Made by a program: the position numbers and the translations under genes | In this document: positions 1 to 7,803 of the stretch, in pieces | Position numbering within the stretch: the stretch's first letter is position 1 | Layout: every line of letters starts with the position of its first letter | The notes under the pieces: model-generated | What the model saw: the letters and a program-made list of their open reading frames with translations, nothing else | The model's database searches: none | What the model was told of the DNA's origin: nothing | Assembly (NCBI GenBank): GCA_035535055.1 | Contig: DATLQT010000082.1 | Span: forward strand, 1 to 25,264 | Direction: 5' to 3' | DNA from: UBA6019 sp035535055 | GTDB taxonomy: Bacteria; Chloroflexota; Dormibacteria; Dormibacterales; Dormibacteraceae | DNA: 25,264 nucleotides

Positions 1-72
1 GTGGGTTCTCCGGGTGGGCTGGTGGGTCTGAAGCGACTCCACTTTGCCTGCCCGGGGGACACCCCCTCGCGG

Positions 73-1057
73 TCAGGTCAGACGGTCGAGGGTGCGGACT
101 TTGGCTGGCCACAGCCGCGTACTTTCACATGGCCACGCGCATCGGTCGTGGGGATGAATGACGCCAGGCATTGAACGTGCAGCCCTCGACATGTCTATGC
201 GCGGGCCTCCGCGTGACATCAGATATCCGAGTTCCTCTCGCGTCAACCTGCTAATGGAAAGAGGTCCGGCCGTCACGGTCCTATCGGCAACATCTAACCC
301 GGCAAGGGGTATTCGGGCAACACGCGTAGCCTCAGCATCGTGACTGGCGGAGACCAATTCACTCGCCAGGCGACGGGCCAGCGTGCTGTCGTCGGCACCC
401 AGGGTGTCCAAGCGGGACGCGTATTCGTAGAGGCACTGCCGCAAGAGATAAAGTGCGTAATAGAAGGGCTTGAACGACAGCGCGGACGACGGTGCAGTCG
501 CTTCAATCAGGTCTTCGAGAGCACCGGGATTCTCCATGTCCGGAGCAAGAGCCCTCGGACCGGCCGTGACGACGAACTTGATCCTGTCGCCCAATAATGC
601 GGCGAGCTGGTCGGCGATCGCTTCTCCGGCGCTATCAATAAATGGTCGGACGGGGCCGCCGAAAGGAAATTGGAGCGACAGCTGCCGAAATGTTGACGTG
701 CTTTGCCGCTCGGTGTCAGTCTCGACGCCGCCCGTTTCTAATGGCGAGCAACGGGTACAGGTTCTTCCCACGACAGTGGATAGCCGGCCTGAGCGACACG
801 GGTGGCGATCTGCGCTCGCATTGCCATCAGCCAAGTAGCAATCGATCTCTCTATCTCGGCGGCCGGATGGCTCTCCCCCACGGTGATCGAGACTCTACAT
901 GCGCCCAATGCCTCAGTGACTCGAAGCATCCCGTGGCGCAGGAGCAGATCTGGAAGCTGCTTCTCGTTCCAGTGCGCCGTGACCGTCAATCGCTGTGTTT
1001 CGGGCTGGTCTCGCGTAACCCCCTGTACTTGACAGCGCCTGAAACTCCGCTCACCAT
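73..1057 (-). pseudogene. Broken hypothetical gene, divergent from the PHP-ATPase
   Basis: Protein-like sequence runs leftward but changes frame. One frame (stop at 738) carries an amphipathic, Trp-containing stretch around 1000-750 that ends in a TAG. The other frame (about 750 to a TGA at 73) continues with a natural-looking helical protein, including an aromatic stretch FKPFYYALYLLRQCLYEY and a segment GPLSISRLTREELG. A possible ATG at 1057 opens a third frame that stops within about 25 codons. I read this as one gene of about 320 codons with one or two frameshifts, hence probably decayed; two short overlapping genes or sequencing error are alternatives. I do not recognise the family. It is head-to-head with the PHP-ATPase gene and shares the island's lower GC. 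A small hairpin, GGGGG/CCCCC at 54-66, follows the stop. Confidence 0.4.
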
Positions 1058-1127
1058 TTCGACTGTGCTTTCGTCGGTTGGTCACGGAGGTGGCGACCGA
1101 TCGAACTCTGGGGCTCAATTCATTCGC

Positions 1128-3734
1128 GTGGATCTGCACGTCCACACCTTTCCAGACGATGGCTCTGCGCCAGCCCCGCCCAGCGACTACCTAGAACAGG
1201 CTGCGTTGCAGTCGATAGGCGTCTTGGGTATTACCGATCACAATACGACTTCCTCCGTCCGCGAGTTCATCCGTGCGGCAGAAGGAACCGGAATACTCGT
1301 TCTTCCAGGAATCGAGGTGACCACGCATCAGGGACACCTTCTGGCACTGTTTGCTCCGGATCGACTAGATGAGCTAGAGGCCTTTGCTGCTGCGGGTAAC
1401 CTCCAACTGCAGCCCGATCCGATGGACGGAAGCTTGCGGTCATCGCGCGCGATGCTGGACCTCGTGAGCGAAGTTGACCGGCGCGGAGGTCTGGCGATAC
1501 CTGCCCATGTGGATGTCCACGAGGGCATCTCAGGACGGTTGAACTCATCGGAACTGGTCCAACTCATCTCCAGTCCTGGACTCGCTGGACTTGAGTTTGC
1601 CAACACCGAGTCCCTCGCATGGTTCACGGCGGCAGACGATGATCCCGCGCGTAGGCGCGCCTGGCAGGCTCGCATAAAGAGCGGACTCGGAAAACGCGGC
1701 CTTGCCTATCTTATGTCCTCGGATGCTCATAGTCCGGCGCAGGTTGGACGAGACCGATCACATCGAACAATTACTCGTCTTCGGCTGGATGACATGAACT
1801 TCACAGCCGTGAGAAATGCGATTCTCCTCAACCCAAAGGCGCGTTGCAAGGTTGAAGTACAGCTTCCGCCGAACTACCCGCGAGTGACACGAGTTGCATT
1901 CCAGGGGGGCTTCCTAGATGGGGTCGACCTATCGTTGTCGCCCAATCTCACCTGCGTTATCGGCGGAAGGGGGTCAGGGAAGTCAACCGCCCTGGTGGCG
2001 TTGCGCGCGGCCCTGGGCGCGCCAACGGAAGATGAGGATCCGGATCTTCCTGGCCGAATGCCAGACATAACGACAATTGAGTTTATAGACGAACTCGGCA
2101 GTGCGAGACGGGCAACGCGAGTCCGTGGTGGTAATCCGGTGGACGACCAGACTGGGGCGCCCGTAACGCTGCCTCTGGCAGATCTCGGGCAGGACGAGTC
2201 CGGCCGGCTAGCGGGTGGATATACAGACAAACCACAGCTACTCCTCCACTTCCTAGACCAGTTCTGCGACCTTCGCGAACATGCTGACCGGGAGACCCAG
2301 ATCCTCAACGATCTCGCCGAGAACGGACGAGCCATCGTTGAGTCTCGTCCATCCGCTGACCAGGAGAAGCTACTCAAGGACGAACTCTCCAAGTTGGAAG
2401 GTAGCCTTGTGGCTGCAGAACAAGGAAAACTCGAGTCATTGGTTCGACTGGCAGTGCTACTTACAAGTCACGGACCCCTGCTCGACGAGCTTGAGGCTCT
2501 CGTAGCAAGGGGCAGCGCTAAGCCGGCACCGGTCCTCATCGACATCAACTCACTCGCAGAGCAGACCGGTGCGGTCCTCAACGAGAGGCCGGCGCTCGAC
2601 TTCGTGGAAGGCAGCGATGGTCTTCGAGCACGGCTTTCTACACTGGCTGTCAAGGTTGAGGAGCTGGCGACACAATTCAGCGCTGCTGTAACTGAGGCCA
2701 GCGCACCGTCCCTCGACACTCTAGCCGCGTGGCGGAAGCGACACGACAGCTGGCAACGACAATTGCGTCAGAAGCGGACCGAACTCGAGGCGCAAGGACT
2801 CAAAGTTCAGGCTGGAGAGCTGGAGCGGTTGGCAAAGCGCCGGGAAGTTGTTCGTCGTGAGCTTGCGAAGATCCAGCTCCGAAAGAGCCAGCATGATGAC
2901 GCCCGGAAGCTCCGGCGAGCGCTTCTGGCGAAGCTGAACACCGAGCGGCATAACCGATACCTTCGCCGAGAAGCGACTCTCAGTGCGATCGTAGAAGCTG
3001 CAAATGCGACAACGCAGGGACTAGAGCTTTCAGTGACCTACCAGGAAGCGGGAATGCGCGGCAAGTGGTCTGAATGGCTAGGAACCACCTTGCTTTTCCG
3101 ATCACCAAGGGTGTCTCGGCTCGCCGCCGCGTTGCTCCCAGGTGACGCCGCGCAACTCATCCTGACCCAGGGACAGGCTGGGTTCGAGGCATTCGAGGCA
3201 AACGGAGAGCGCTTCTTCGACAAGGCACTCCTTGATGAGCGGTGGTCGCTTGTCGCCCGCTGGGACACGGTGTTTGAGCTGGACACCATGCTGCTTGAAG
3301 ACCGACCACGGATTCAGGTCAGGGAGCCGGGCGGTAAGGAGCCGAAAGAGTTTGACGCGCTTTCAGCAGGACAACAGAGGTCCGTTCTACTTAGTCTGCT
3401 TTTGTGCGCAGAGAGGAGCCAGCCGCTGGTGCTGGATCAGCCTGAGGATCACCTCGACGCCCAATACATCGCGACGGCCGTGGTCGGACACCTCGAGCGT
3501 GCCAAGGAGCACCGTCAAGTCGTCATTGCAACTCACAGTCCCAATCTGACCGTGTTGGGTGATGCCGAACTCGTGATTCCGATGATGTCGGACGGCAGGC
3601 ATGGCCAGCCGGTGGATCTTGGTTCCGTGGACCGCCCCGAAACCCGTCGCCGCGTGTGCGACCTTCTGGAAGGCGGCGAAGACGCCTACGCGCGGCGAGG
3701 TGAGCGATACGGTCTTCGCGTGACCAAGCTGTGA
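1128..3734 (+). CDS. PHP-domain phosphoesterase fused to SMC/Rad50-like ATPase (TrlF-like)
   Basis: 868 residues. The N-terminus is a PHP metal-dependent phosphoesterase domain with a full ligand set: H4-x-H6 in DLHVHT, D37-H38 in GITDHN, E63, H127 in IPAHV, and D199-x-H201 in SSDAHS. An SMC-like ATPase follows: Walker A GGRGSGKST (about 279-287), a charged coiled-coil centre, signature LSAGQQ (about 745-750), Walker B PLVLDQPED (about 766-774) and an H-loop ATHSPN. The architecture resembles proteins annotated as TrlF-family or PHP-SMC ATPases, which are poorly characterised; a role in nucleic-acid sensing and cleavage is inference. The GTG at 1128 is chosen because it begins directly at the conserved DLHVHT; the open frame extends to 642, but that part is antisense to the broken gene and reads as noise. 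A GTG at 1065 is an alternative. A TTGACA lies at 1029-1034 without a convincing -10 box. First gene of the island set, 47 nt before the RusA gene. Confidence 0.88.
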   Translation: MDLHVHTFPDDGSAPAPPSDYLEQAALQSIGVLGITDHNTTSSVREFIRAAEGTGILVLPGIEVTTHQGHLLALFAPDRLDELEAFAAAGNLQLQPDPMDGSLRSSRAMLDLVSEVDRRGGLAIPAHVDVHEGISGRLNSSELVQLISSPGLAGLEFANTESLAWFTAADDDPARRRAWQARIKSGLGKRGLAYLMSSDAHSPAQVGRDRSHRTITRLRLDDMNFTAVRNAILLNPKARCKVEVQLPPNYPRVTRVAFQGGFLDGVDLSLSPNLTCVIGGRGSGKSTALVALRAALGAPTEDEDPDLPGRMPDITTIEFIDELGSARRATRVRGGNPVDDQTGAPVTLPLADLGQDESGRLAGGYTDKPQLLLHFLDQFCDLREHADRETQILNDLAENGRAIVESRPSADQEKLLKDELSKLEGSLVAAEQGKLESLVRLAVLLTSHGPLLDELEALVARGSAKPAPVLIDINSLAEQTGAVLNERPALDFVEGSDGLRARLSTLAVKVEELATQFSAAVTEASAPSLDTLAAWRKRHDSWQRQLRQKRTELEAQGLKVQAGELERLAKRREVVRRELAKIQLRKSQHDDARKLRRALLAKLNTERHNRYLRREATLSAIVEAANATTQGLELSVTYQEAGMRGKWSEWLGTTLLFRSPRVSRLAAALLPGDAAQLILTQGQAGFEAFEANGERFFDKALLDERWSLVARWDTVFELDTMLLEDRPRIQVREPGGKEPKEFDALSAGQQRSVLLSLLLCAERSQPLVLDQPEDHLDAQYIATAVVGHLERAKEHRQVVIATHSPNLTVLGDAELVIPMMSDGRHGQPVDLGSVDRPETRRRVCDLLEGGEDAYARRGERYGLRVTKL

Positions 3735-3781
3735 CGTGCCACAACGGAGCTCGATCAGGTCGGGTGCCGCCGGACTGCTAG

Positions 3782-4198
3782 ATGTTGCCCTTCGAGTTCA
3801 TTGTTATGGGACCCCCTCTCTCGCACCAATCGCACAACAAGGTCAGACTCGCTGGCTGGCGCAATTCGGTCCGTCAGGCGGCCATCGCCGCGTGGCCTCT
3901 AAATGATCCAGTTCTAGCGGAGCCTCTCGAACTAACAGTCTGGTATCTTCACGACGGACCAGCGGTAATCATCGACAACGACAATCTGGTTAAACCCATC
4001 CAAGACGCACTTAATGCACACATCTACGCAGATGATCACCACATTGTGGCGACCCATGTACACAAGCGGCCGCTCGACGGACAGTTCTATGTTCGCCACA
4101 TGTCGCCAGTATTGGCGAATGGCTTTGTGATCGGACAAGAGTTCATATGGGTTCGCATCGCCGGGGCCGCGATACCAGGACACTTCCATGGCAACTGA
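3782..4198 (+). CDS. RusA-family crossover junction endodeoxyribonuclease
   Basis: 138 residues, normal size for RusA. RusA proteins are dimeric Mg-dependent nucleases that resolve Holliday junctions and are usually carried by phages and prophages. The family core is visible: D65-N-D67-N-L followed by K71, D75-A-L-N, and the acidic pair D84-D85 ahead of an I-V strand. These match the aspartates and lysine that form the RusA catalytic site. The N-terminal strand FEFIVMGPPLSHQ also fits the family. The gene starts 47 nt after the PHP-ATPase and its last 11 nt overlap the next start, so the three genes are probably co-transcribed and the last two coupled. Codons are AT-richer than in the chromosomal genes further right. 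No phage structural genes are nearby, so it probably serves the ATPase system or the mobile element rather than phage replication. Confidence 0.85.
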   Translation: MLPFEFIVMGPPLSHQSHNKVRLAGWRNSVRQAAIAAWPLNDPVLAEPLELTVWYLHDGPAVIIDNDNLVKPIQDALNAHIYADDHHIVATHVHKRPLDGQFYVRHMSPVLANGFVIGQEFIWVRIAGAAIPGHFHGN

Positions 4199-4862
4199 AG
4201 AACCCCGCGTGCTAAACCGTATCAGGCGTGTTGCTGATCAGTTCCGCAAGTCAGGCTACCAAGTGGTGGAGAGACCAGAGATCGACGCCCTCCCTGACTG
4301 GCTCGCCGGTTACTCGATTGACATCTTGGCGAGTGGGCACGATGAGTCAGTAGTGGTGGAAGTCAAGTCCCGAGCAAGCATGGTGGGGGACCCGGCGACA
4401 CAGGCATTGGCCGAGTCAGTTCGACATCATCCGGGTTGGCGGTTTCAACTAGAGGTAACGAATCCTGTTCGGAGGCTCGATGGTTTCTCAAACACCACTC
4501 TTCTGAGCCGATCCAGGCTGGAGAGACGACTGGCCGAGGTGCGCACACTTGCAGCGGAGCACTCTGAGGCGGCCTTCTTGCTTGCGTGGAGTTGCGTGGA
4601 GGCCACTCTTCGCCTAGCGGCTATTCAAGCCGACATGCATCTTGCGAACGATTCGCCCCGCGCGATGATCAAGAGACTGACTCTCAGTGGCGTGCTCAGG
4701 CGGCGGCATTACGAGTGGCTCCTACGCGCTCTGGAGCTGCGCAATGCTCTTGTTCATGGCCTGCAGTCACGAGCGAACGTGAAGCTATATGTCCCACGCT
4801 TACTTGCATTGAGCGACGAACTGCTTGAGGGTGTCTTCGATCCGGATGTTGAGATGCAATAA
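4188..4862 (+). CDS. REase-fold nuclease fused to HEPN-like domain
   Basis: 224 residues in two parts. Residues about 10-95 look like a PD-(D/E)XK restriction-type domain: acidic D45 in SIDILA, then the E58-V-K60 motif in VVVEVKSR, then a Trp-containing strand. This arrangement resembles the REase_AHJR-like family. Residues about 108-215 are helical and end in ELRNALVHG, where R185 to H190 form an Rx4H motif typical of HEPN ribonuclease or toxin domains. The gene overlaps the RusA frame by 11 nt and is last in the set; 265 nt follow before the convergent integrase. The fusion suggests a DNA-targeting module joined to an RNA-targeting or regulatory helical module. Family assignment rests on motifs only; function in defence is inference. 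The HEPN part might be a non-catalytic partner-binding domain. Confidence 0.78.
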   Translation: MATEEPRVLNRIRRVADQFRKSGYQVVERPEIDALPDWLAGYSIDILASGHDESVVVEVKSRASMVGDPATQALAESVRHHPGWRFQLEVTNPVRRLDGFSNTTLLSRSRLERRLAEVRTLAAEHSEAAFLLAWSCVEATLRLAAIQADMHLANDSPRAMIKRLTLSGVLRRRHYEWLLRALELRNALVHGLQSRANVKLYVPRLLALSDELLEGVFDPDVEMQ

Positions 4863-5127
4863 GCCAGAAGGCGTTCTGTCAAGGGGTTGGATACGCGCGT
4901 CTTTAGCGCTGAAGGTACCCTGATGGTGGCCGAGAAGGTGCTCCCGGAGTTGCGGGCCCGAGCCTGAGCCCCCGCGGTTCCGTAGAGCTGGATTGTTCGA
5001 CTCATGCTCGGGACGCATGGTTCCACTCGTGCTGAGACCCAACGGAGTGAATCGGAGAGTTCGCTCGTCAGCCGTAACGAGATCCTCAAATGGGCGAATC
5101 TTCACAGCAGCGTCAGTCTTGTCATGC
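4863..5127. other. Intergenic stretch between island cargo and integrase
   Basis: 265 nt between two convergent genes with no believable reading frame. A weak stem CAGAA/TTCTG with a 4-nt loop lies just after the nuclease-HEPN stop, but no T-run follows, so a terminator cannot be claimed. I see no tRNA 3' copy here that could serve as the second attachment site. Confidence 0.5.
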
Positions 5128-6192
5128 TCAGAATGGCGACCGGAGATCGAAGTCCCGGTATAGGTCGGTCTTGTCCAGATGAACGTATCGCATGACCATT
5201 ACATAGCTCGTATGGCCCAGGATCCGCCTCAATCTCTCGATATCGCCGCCCTGCCGTAAGTACTCCGTCGCGAAGGTGTGGCGGAACTTGTGGGCGTGGA
5301 CCGGGAAGCCGACCTGCTTACGGACCCGCTGGAAGAGTTCGGTGATCGTCTCCACCCGGACCGCCTTGCCATCGCGTCGGACCAGAAGCTGCGGCAAGGA
5401 GGAGTCGGGCCGGACCCGGTTTAGGTAGCGGACCAGTTCTTTGCGGAGCCGCCGGCTGACCGGTACTCGGCGGAACTTCGCTCCCTTGCCCTTTTGTATC
5501 TTCAAGAAGGACGCCTCGCCGTCCTCTTCGATGTCCGGAAGCGTGAGCCCACAAAGCTCGGAGAGGCGCATGCCCGTGCCGAGAAGCACCAAGACCGCCA
5601 TCCGTGGCCAGCCCTCGGGTGCCGCCTCGAGGATCGCGCTCAGTTGAGACTCGGAGTAGGTCTCCATCTCAGTGACCGGCACCTTGGGAGAGCGGACCCG
5701 AAGCAGTGCCGCGTCGACCTCGTAGCCCTCGCGGAGCGCCCAATTGCCGAACGCCTTGATGACCTCGAAGAAGCCGTGGACGGTGTTAGGCGCAAGCTCG
5801 CGACCCTGGAGCTCGGCCAGGAAGCGCTTGAGCTCGTAAGCGGTCAGCTCGGGCAGGGTCTGCACGCCGCCGTTGCCGAGGTACCAGCGCATCTTCTGCT
5901 GGTACCAGCCGATGGTCCGCTCGCTCCGGCCGAGCACGGCCAGGTCCTGCAGCCACTCCCGAACCAGGGGCTCGACGCGGGACCCACTTGTGCCCGGTTG
6001 CAGTCGAGGAGCGTCGAGCAGTTGGCGGAGCGTCTCCGGCTGGCTGCCGACCAGGCCCGAGAGCCCGCCCTCGGGGACGGCGCGGGGCCGGCCGCCGGGG
6101 TCGGCGAAGCGCTGCCCACCCCGCCCCCGGCCGGTCTGGGCACCCCCAACGGTTTTCGAAAACCCCAACGGTTTATCGATATTTTCCAGCAC
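5128..6192 (-). CDS. Tyrosine recombinase / integrase (XerD-like)
   Basis: 354 residues. Tyrosine recombinases cut and rejoin DNA at attachment sites through a 3'-phosphotyrosine. The C-terminal catalytic domain is complete: R209 in GTGMRLSEL, a beta-hairpin lysine (K236 or K239), H301-x-x-R304 in HKFRHTFAT, H327 in LGHTS and nucleophile Y336 in MRYVHL. A SAM-like N-terminal DNA-binding domain starts near residue 75. The first 70 residues are unusually Gly/Pro/Arg-rich and unlike the rest. The GTG start is supported by a GGAGGT ribosome site 6-7 nt upstream. The start lies about 130 nt from the 3' end of tRNA-Tyr, so this is most likely the integrase of the island to its left. XerC/D housekeeping recombinases are usually nearer 300 residues without such a leader. 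Confidence 0.93.
   Translation of the reverse strand: MLENIDKPLGFSKTVGGAQTGRGRGGQRFADPGGRPRAVPEGGLSGLVGSQPETLRQLLDAPRLQPGTSGSRVEPLVREWLQDLAVLGRSERTIGWYQQKMRWYLGNGGVQTLPELTAYELKRFLAELQGRELAPNTVHGFFEVIKAFGNWALREGYEVDAALLRVRSPKVPVTEMETYSESQLSAILEAAPEGWPRMAVLVLLGTGMRLSELCGLTLPDIEEDGEASFLKIQKGKGAKFRRVPVSRRLRKELVRYLNRVRPDSSLPQLLVRRDGKAVRVETITELFQRVRKQVGFPVHAHKFRHTFATEYLRQGGDIERLRRILGHTSYVMVMRYVHLDKTDLYRDFDLRSPF
6144..6181. repeat. Direct repeats and palindrome near the integrase start
   Basis: The 12-mer CCCCAACGGTTT occurs at 6144-6155 and again at 6163-6174, 19 nt apart. Between and across them lies the perfect palindrome GGTTTTCGAAAACC (6151-6164), and TATCGATA (6174-6181) follows. They fall inside the first codons of the integrase, between its start and the tRNA-side attachment region. 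The spacing near two helical turns suggests arm-type sites or an operator for integrase or an autoregulator. No binding evidence is available from sequence alone. Confidence 0.45.
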
Positions 6193-6248
6193 TTTGACAC
6201 CTCCAAGGCTCTCTCCCGACCCTGGCTTTACGGGGGTCCGAAGAGTCG

Positions 6249-6274
6249 AAAAACCGGCCCGTTTCGGCCGGTTT
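6249..6274 (-). terminator. Rho-independent terminator downstream of tRNA-Tyr
   Basis: Perfect 9-bp stem AAACCGGCC / GGCCGGTTT with a 6-nt loop. Read on the minus strand the stem runs into a TTTTT tract. It sits 49 nt past the tRNA 3' end and before the integrase start, so it should end tRNA transcription and shield the integrase from read-through. Confidence 0.7.
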
Positions 6275-6322
6275 CCGAATTCAAAGTACCCCTCGGAGGG
6301 CGTTTGAGAAAGCCTTTCGAGG

Positions 6323-6409
6323 TGGTGGGCCGGGAGGGAGTCGAACCCCCACAGCTTTCGCGGCGGTTTTACAGACCGTTGAGCTCAGCCACATGCTCAG
6401 TGCCGACCC
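6323..6409 (-). tRNA. tRNA-Tyr (anticodon GTA)
   Basis: 87 nt including an encoded CCA. Acceptor GGGTCGG pairs with CCGGCCC (one G-T pair), followed by discriminator A. The anticodon loop is CTGTAAA, giving GTA; a long variable arm of about 12 nt fits the class II shape of bacterial tRNA-Tyr. The T-arm is GGGGG-TTCGACT-CCCTC. The D-arm pairs GAGC with GCTC around a loop holding GG. Odd points: four nucleotides instead of two separate acceptor and D stem, T8 is not seen, and the first anticodon-stem pair is A-C. It is probably a working gene and the integration target of the neighbouring recombinase, but a tRNA-folding program should confirm it. Confidence 0.82.
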
Positions 6410-6525
6410 AAGCCAAGCGCCCCCGGCCGCGACCGGCTGACGAGGGCGAGCCACTAGGGTACCAGCCCGCCAGCCCGCCTCCGGCCGGCGGCCAGATTCC
6501 ACCCACGCAGCCCGATAATGGCGCC

Positions 6526-7803
6526 GTGCCGAAGGGTTACGCCCGCTACGCCCTCGCCGTAATGGTCGGCATCAACTTCCTCAACTACATGGACCGCTAC
6601 GTCCCGACGGCGGTCTCCCCGATCATCCAGAAGGAGTTCCACCTCGACGACTTCCAGGTCGGCCTCCTCGCTAGTGCCTTCCTGCTCGTCTACGCCATCT
6701 GCGCCCTGCCCTTCGGCTACTGGGCCGACCGGGCCGTCCGCAAGACCGTCATCGGCATCGGGGTCACCATCTGGAGCCTCGCCACTATCCTCACCGGGCT
6801 CTCAGCGACCTTTACCCACCTCTTCCTCAGCCGCGCCGTGGTCGGCGTCGGCGAGGCCAGCTACTACCCGGCCGGCACGAGCCTCCTCGGCGACTACTTC
6901 CCGAAGGCGACCCGAGGTCGGGCGATGTCGATCTGGGCCGCCGGCACCGCGTTCGGTATCGCCGCCGGGTTTGTAGGCGGCGGCATCATCGCCGACCATT
7001 TCGGTTGGCGGGCCGCCTTTTTCGTCACTGCGATACCCGGCCTCATCTTCGGCGTCCTTGCCTTCACCCTCCGGGAGCCGAAGCGGGGCGCAGCGGAGCC
7101 CAGCCACCGTACGGTCGAGCATCCGCACGCGTCCAGCGCCGGCGCCTTCTTCGGGCTGCTGAGGATCCGGACCCTGGCGCTGACCATCGCCGCCCAGGTC
7201 TTCCTCTTCTTCGTCCTCGCCTCCGACGTCAGCTGGCTTCCGATCTACATGGTCCGGCACTTCCACCTGACGACCAGCGGCGCCAGCACCACCAGCGGCG
7301 CGGTGGTCGTCCTCGGCGGGCTGATCGGCAACCTGGCCGGTGGCTGGATCGCCGATCGCCGGAACCGGAAGTCCGCCAGGGGCAACCTTGAGGTGAGCCT
7401 GGTCGGCTTCCTGGTCGGCGCGGTCAGCGTTGGGATCGCCATCCTCGCGCCGACTGAGGTGCTCTTCATCCCCTTCTTCTTAGTGACAGTGGTGGCGCTC
7501 TACCTCTACAGCGGACCCTTCACGGCGATCAGCCAGAACGTGGTGCCGCCGAGCCTGCGGGCCAGCGCGGTGACCCTCGGGCTCTTCATCCCCCACCTCT
7601 TCGGCGACTCCTGGTCGCCGGCCGCGGTGGGGTTCCTCTCCGACCGCTTCGGCAGCCTCCAGCTGGCGCTGCTGATCACCTCCACGCCACTGCTCCTCGC
7701 AGCGGCGGTATTCACCTGGCTGGCGTTCAGCTCGGTCCAGCGGGATACCGACGCGATGGAGGCCGCCTGGGCCGCCGGGAAGGTGGAGAGCCTACCGGCC
7801 TAG
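6526..7803 (+). CDS. MFS transporter, Spinster-like
   Basis: 425 residues with about twelve hydrophobic segments. Major facilitator proteins move small solutes across the inner membrane by alternating access. The first helix carries NYMDRYV, and the loop between helices 2 and 3 has GYWADRAVRK, the MFS signature; helices 4-5 show the SRAVVGVGEASYYPAG pattern typical of the Spinster (Spns) branch. A second loop GGWIADRRNRK marks the start of the second half. Substrate cannot be told; Spinster homologues are linked to lipids or sugars. GTG at 6526 is chosen because the open frame further left runs through the tRNA and antisense to the integrase; ATG at 6562 is possible but would trim the first helix. 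Its TAG overlaps the stop of the convergent kinase gene (CTAG). Confidence 0.88.
   Translation: MPKGYARYALAVMVGINFLNYMDRYVPTAVSPIIQKEFHLDDFQVGLLASAFLLVYAICALPFGYWADRAVRKTVIGIGVTIWSLATILTGLSATFTHLFLSRAVVGVGEASYYPAGTSLLGDYFPKATRGRAMSIWAAGTAFGIAAGFVGGGIIADHFGWRAAFFVTAIPGLIFGVLAFTLREPKRGAAEPSHRTVEHPHASSAGAFFGLLRIRTLALTIAAQVFLFFVLASDVSWLPIYMVRHFHLTTSGASTTSGAVVVLGGLIGNLAGGWIADRRNRKSARGNLEVSLVGFLVGAVSVGIAILAPTEVLFIPFFLVTVVALYLYSGPFTAISQNVVPPSLRASAVTLGLFIPHLFGDSWSPAAVGFLSDRFGSLQLALLITSTPLLLAAAVFTWLAFSSVQRDTDAMEAAWAAGKVESLPA

Noticed and set aside
642..1127. N-terminal extension of the PHP-ATPase frame by 162 codons
   Set aside because: It is Cys/Arg-rich without domain-like sequence, lies antisense to the broken minus-strand gene, and the conserved PHP motif begins exactly at the GTG at 1128.
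5494..6525. Long plus-strand frame joined to the MFS gene
   Set aside because: It runs antisense through the integrase and straight across the tRNA; only the part from 6526 matches a protein family.
7800..7803. CTAG shared by the stops of the MFS and kinase genes
   Set aside because: A neat tail-to-tail overlap, but common in compact genomes and without likely function.
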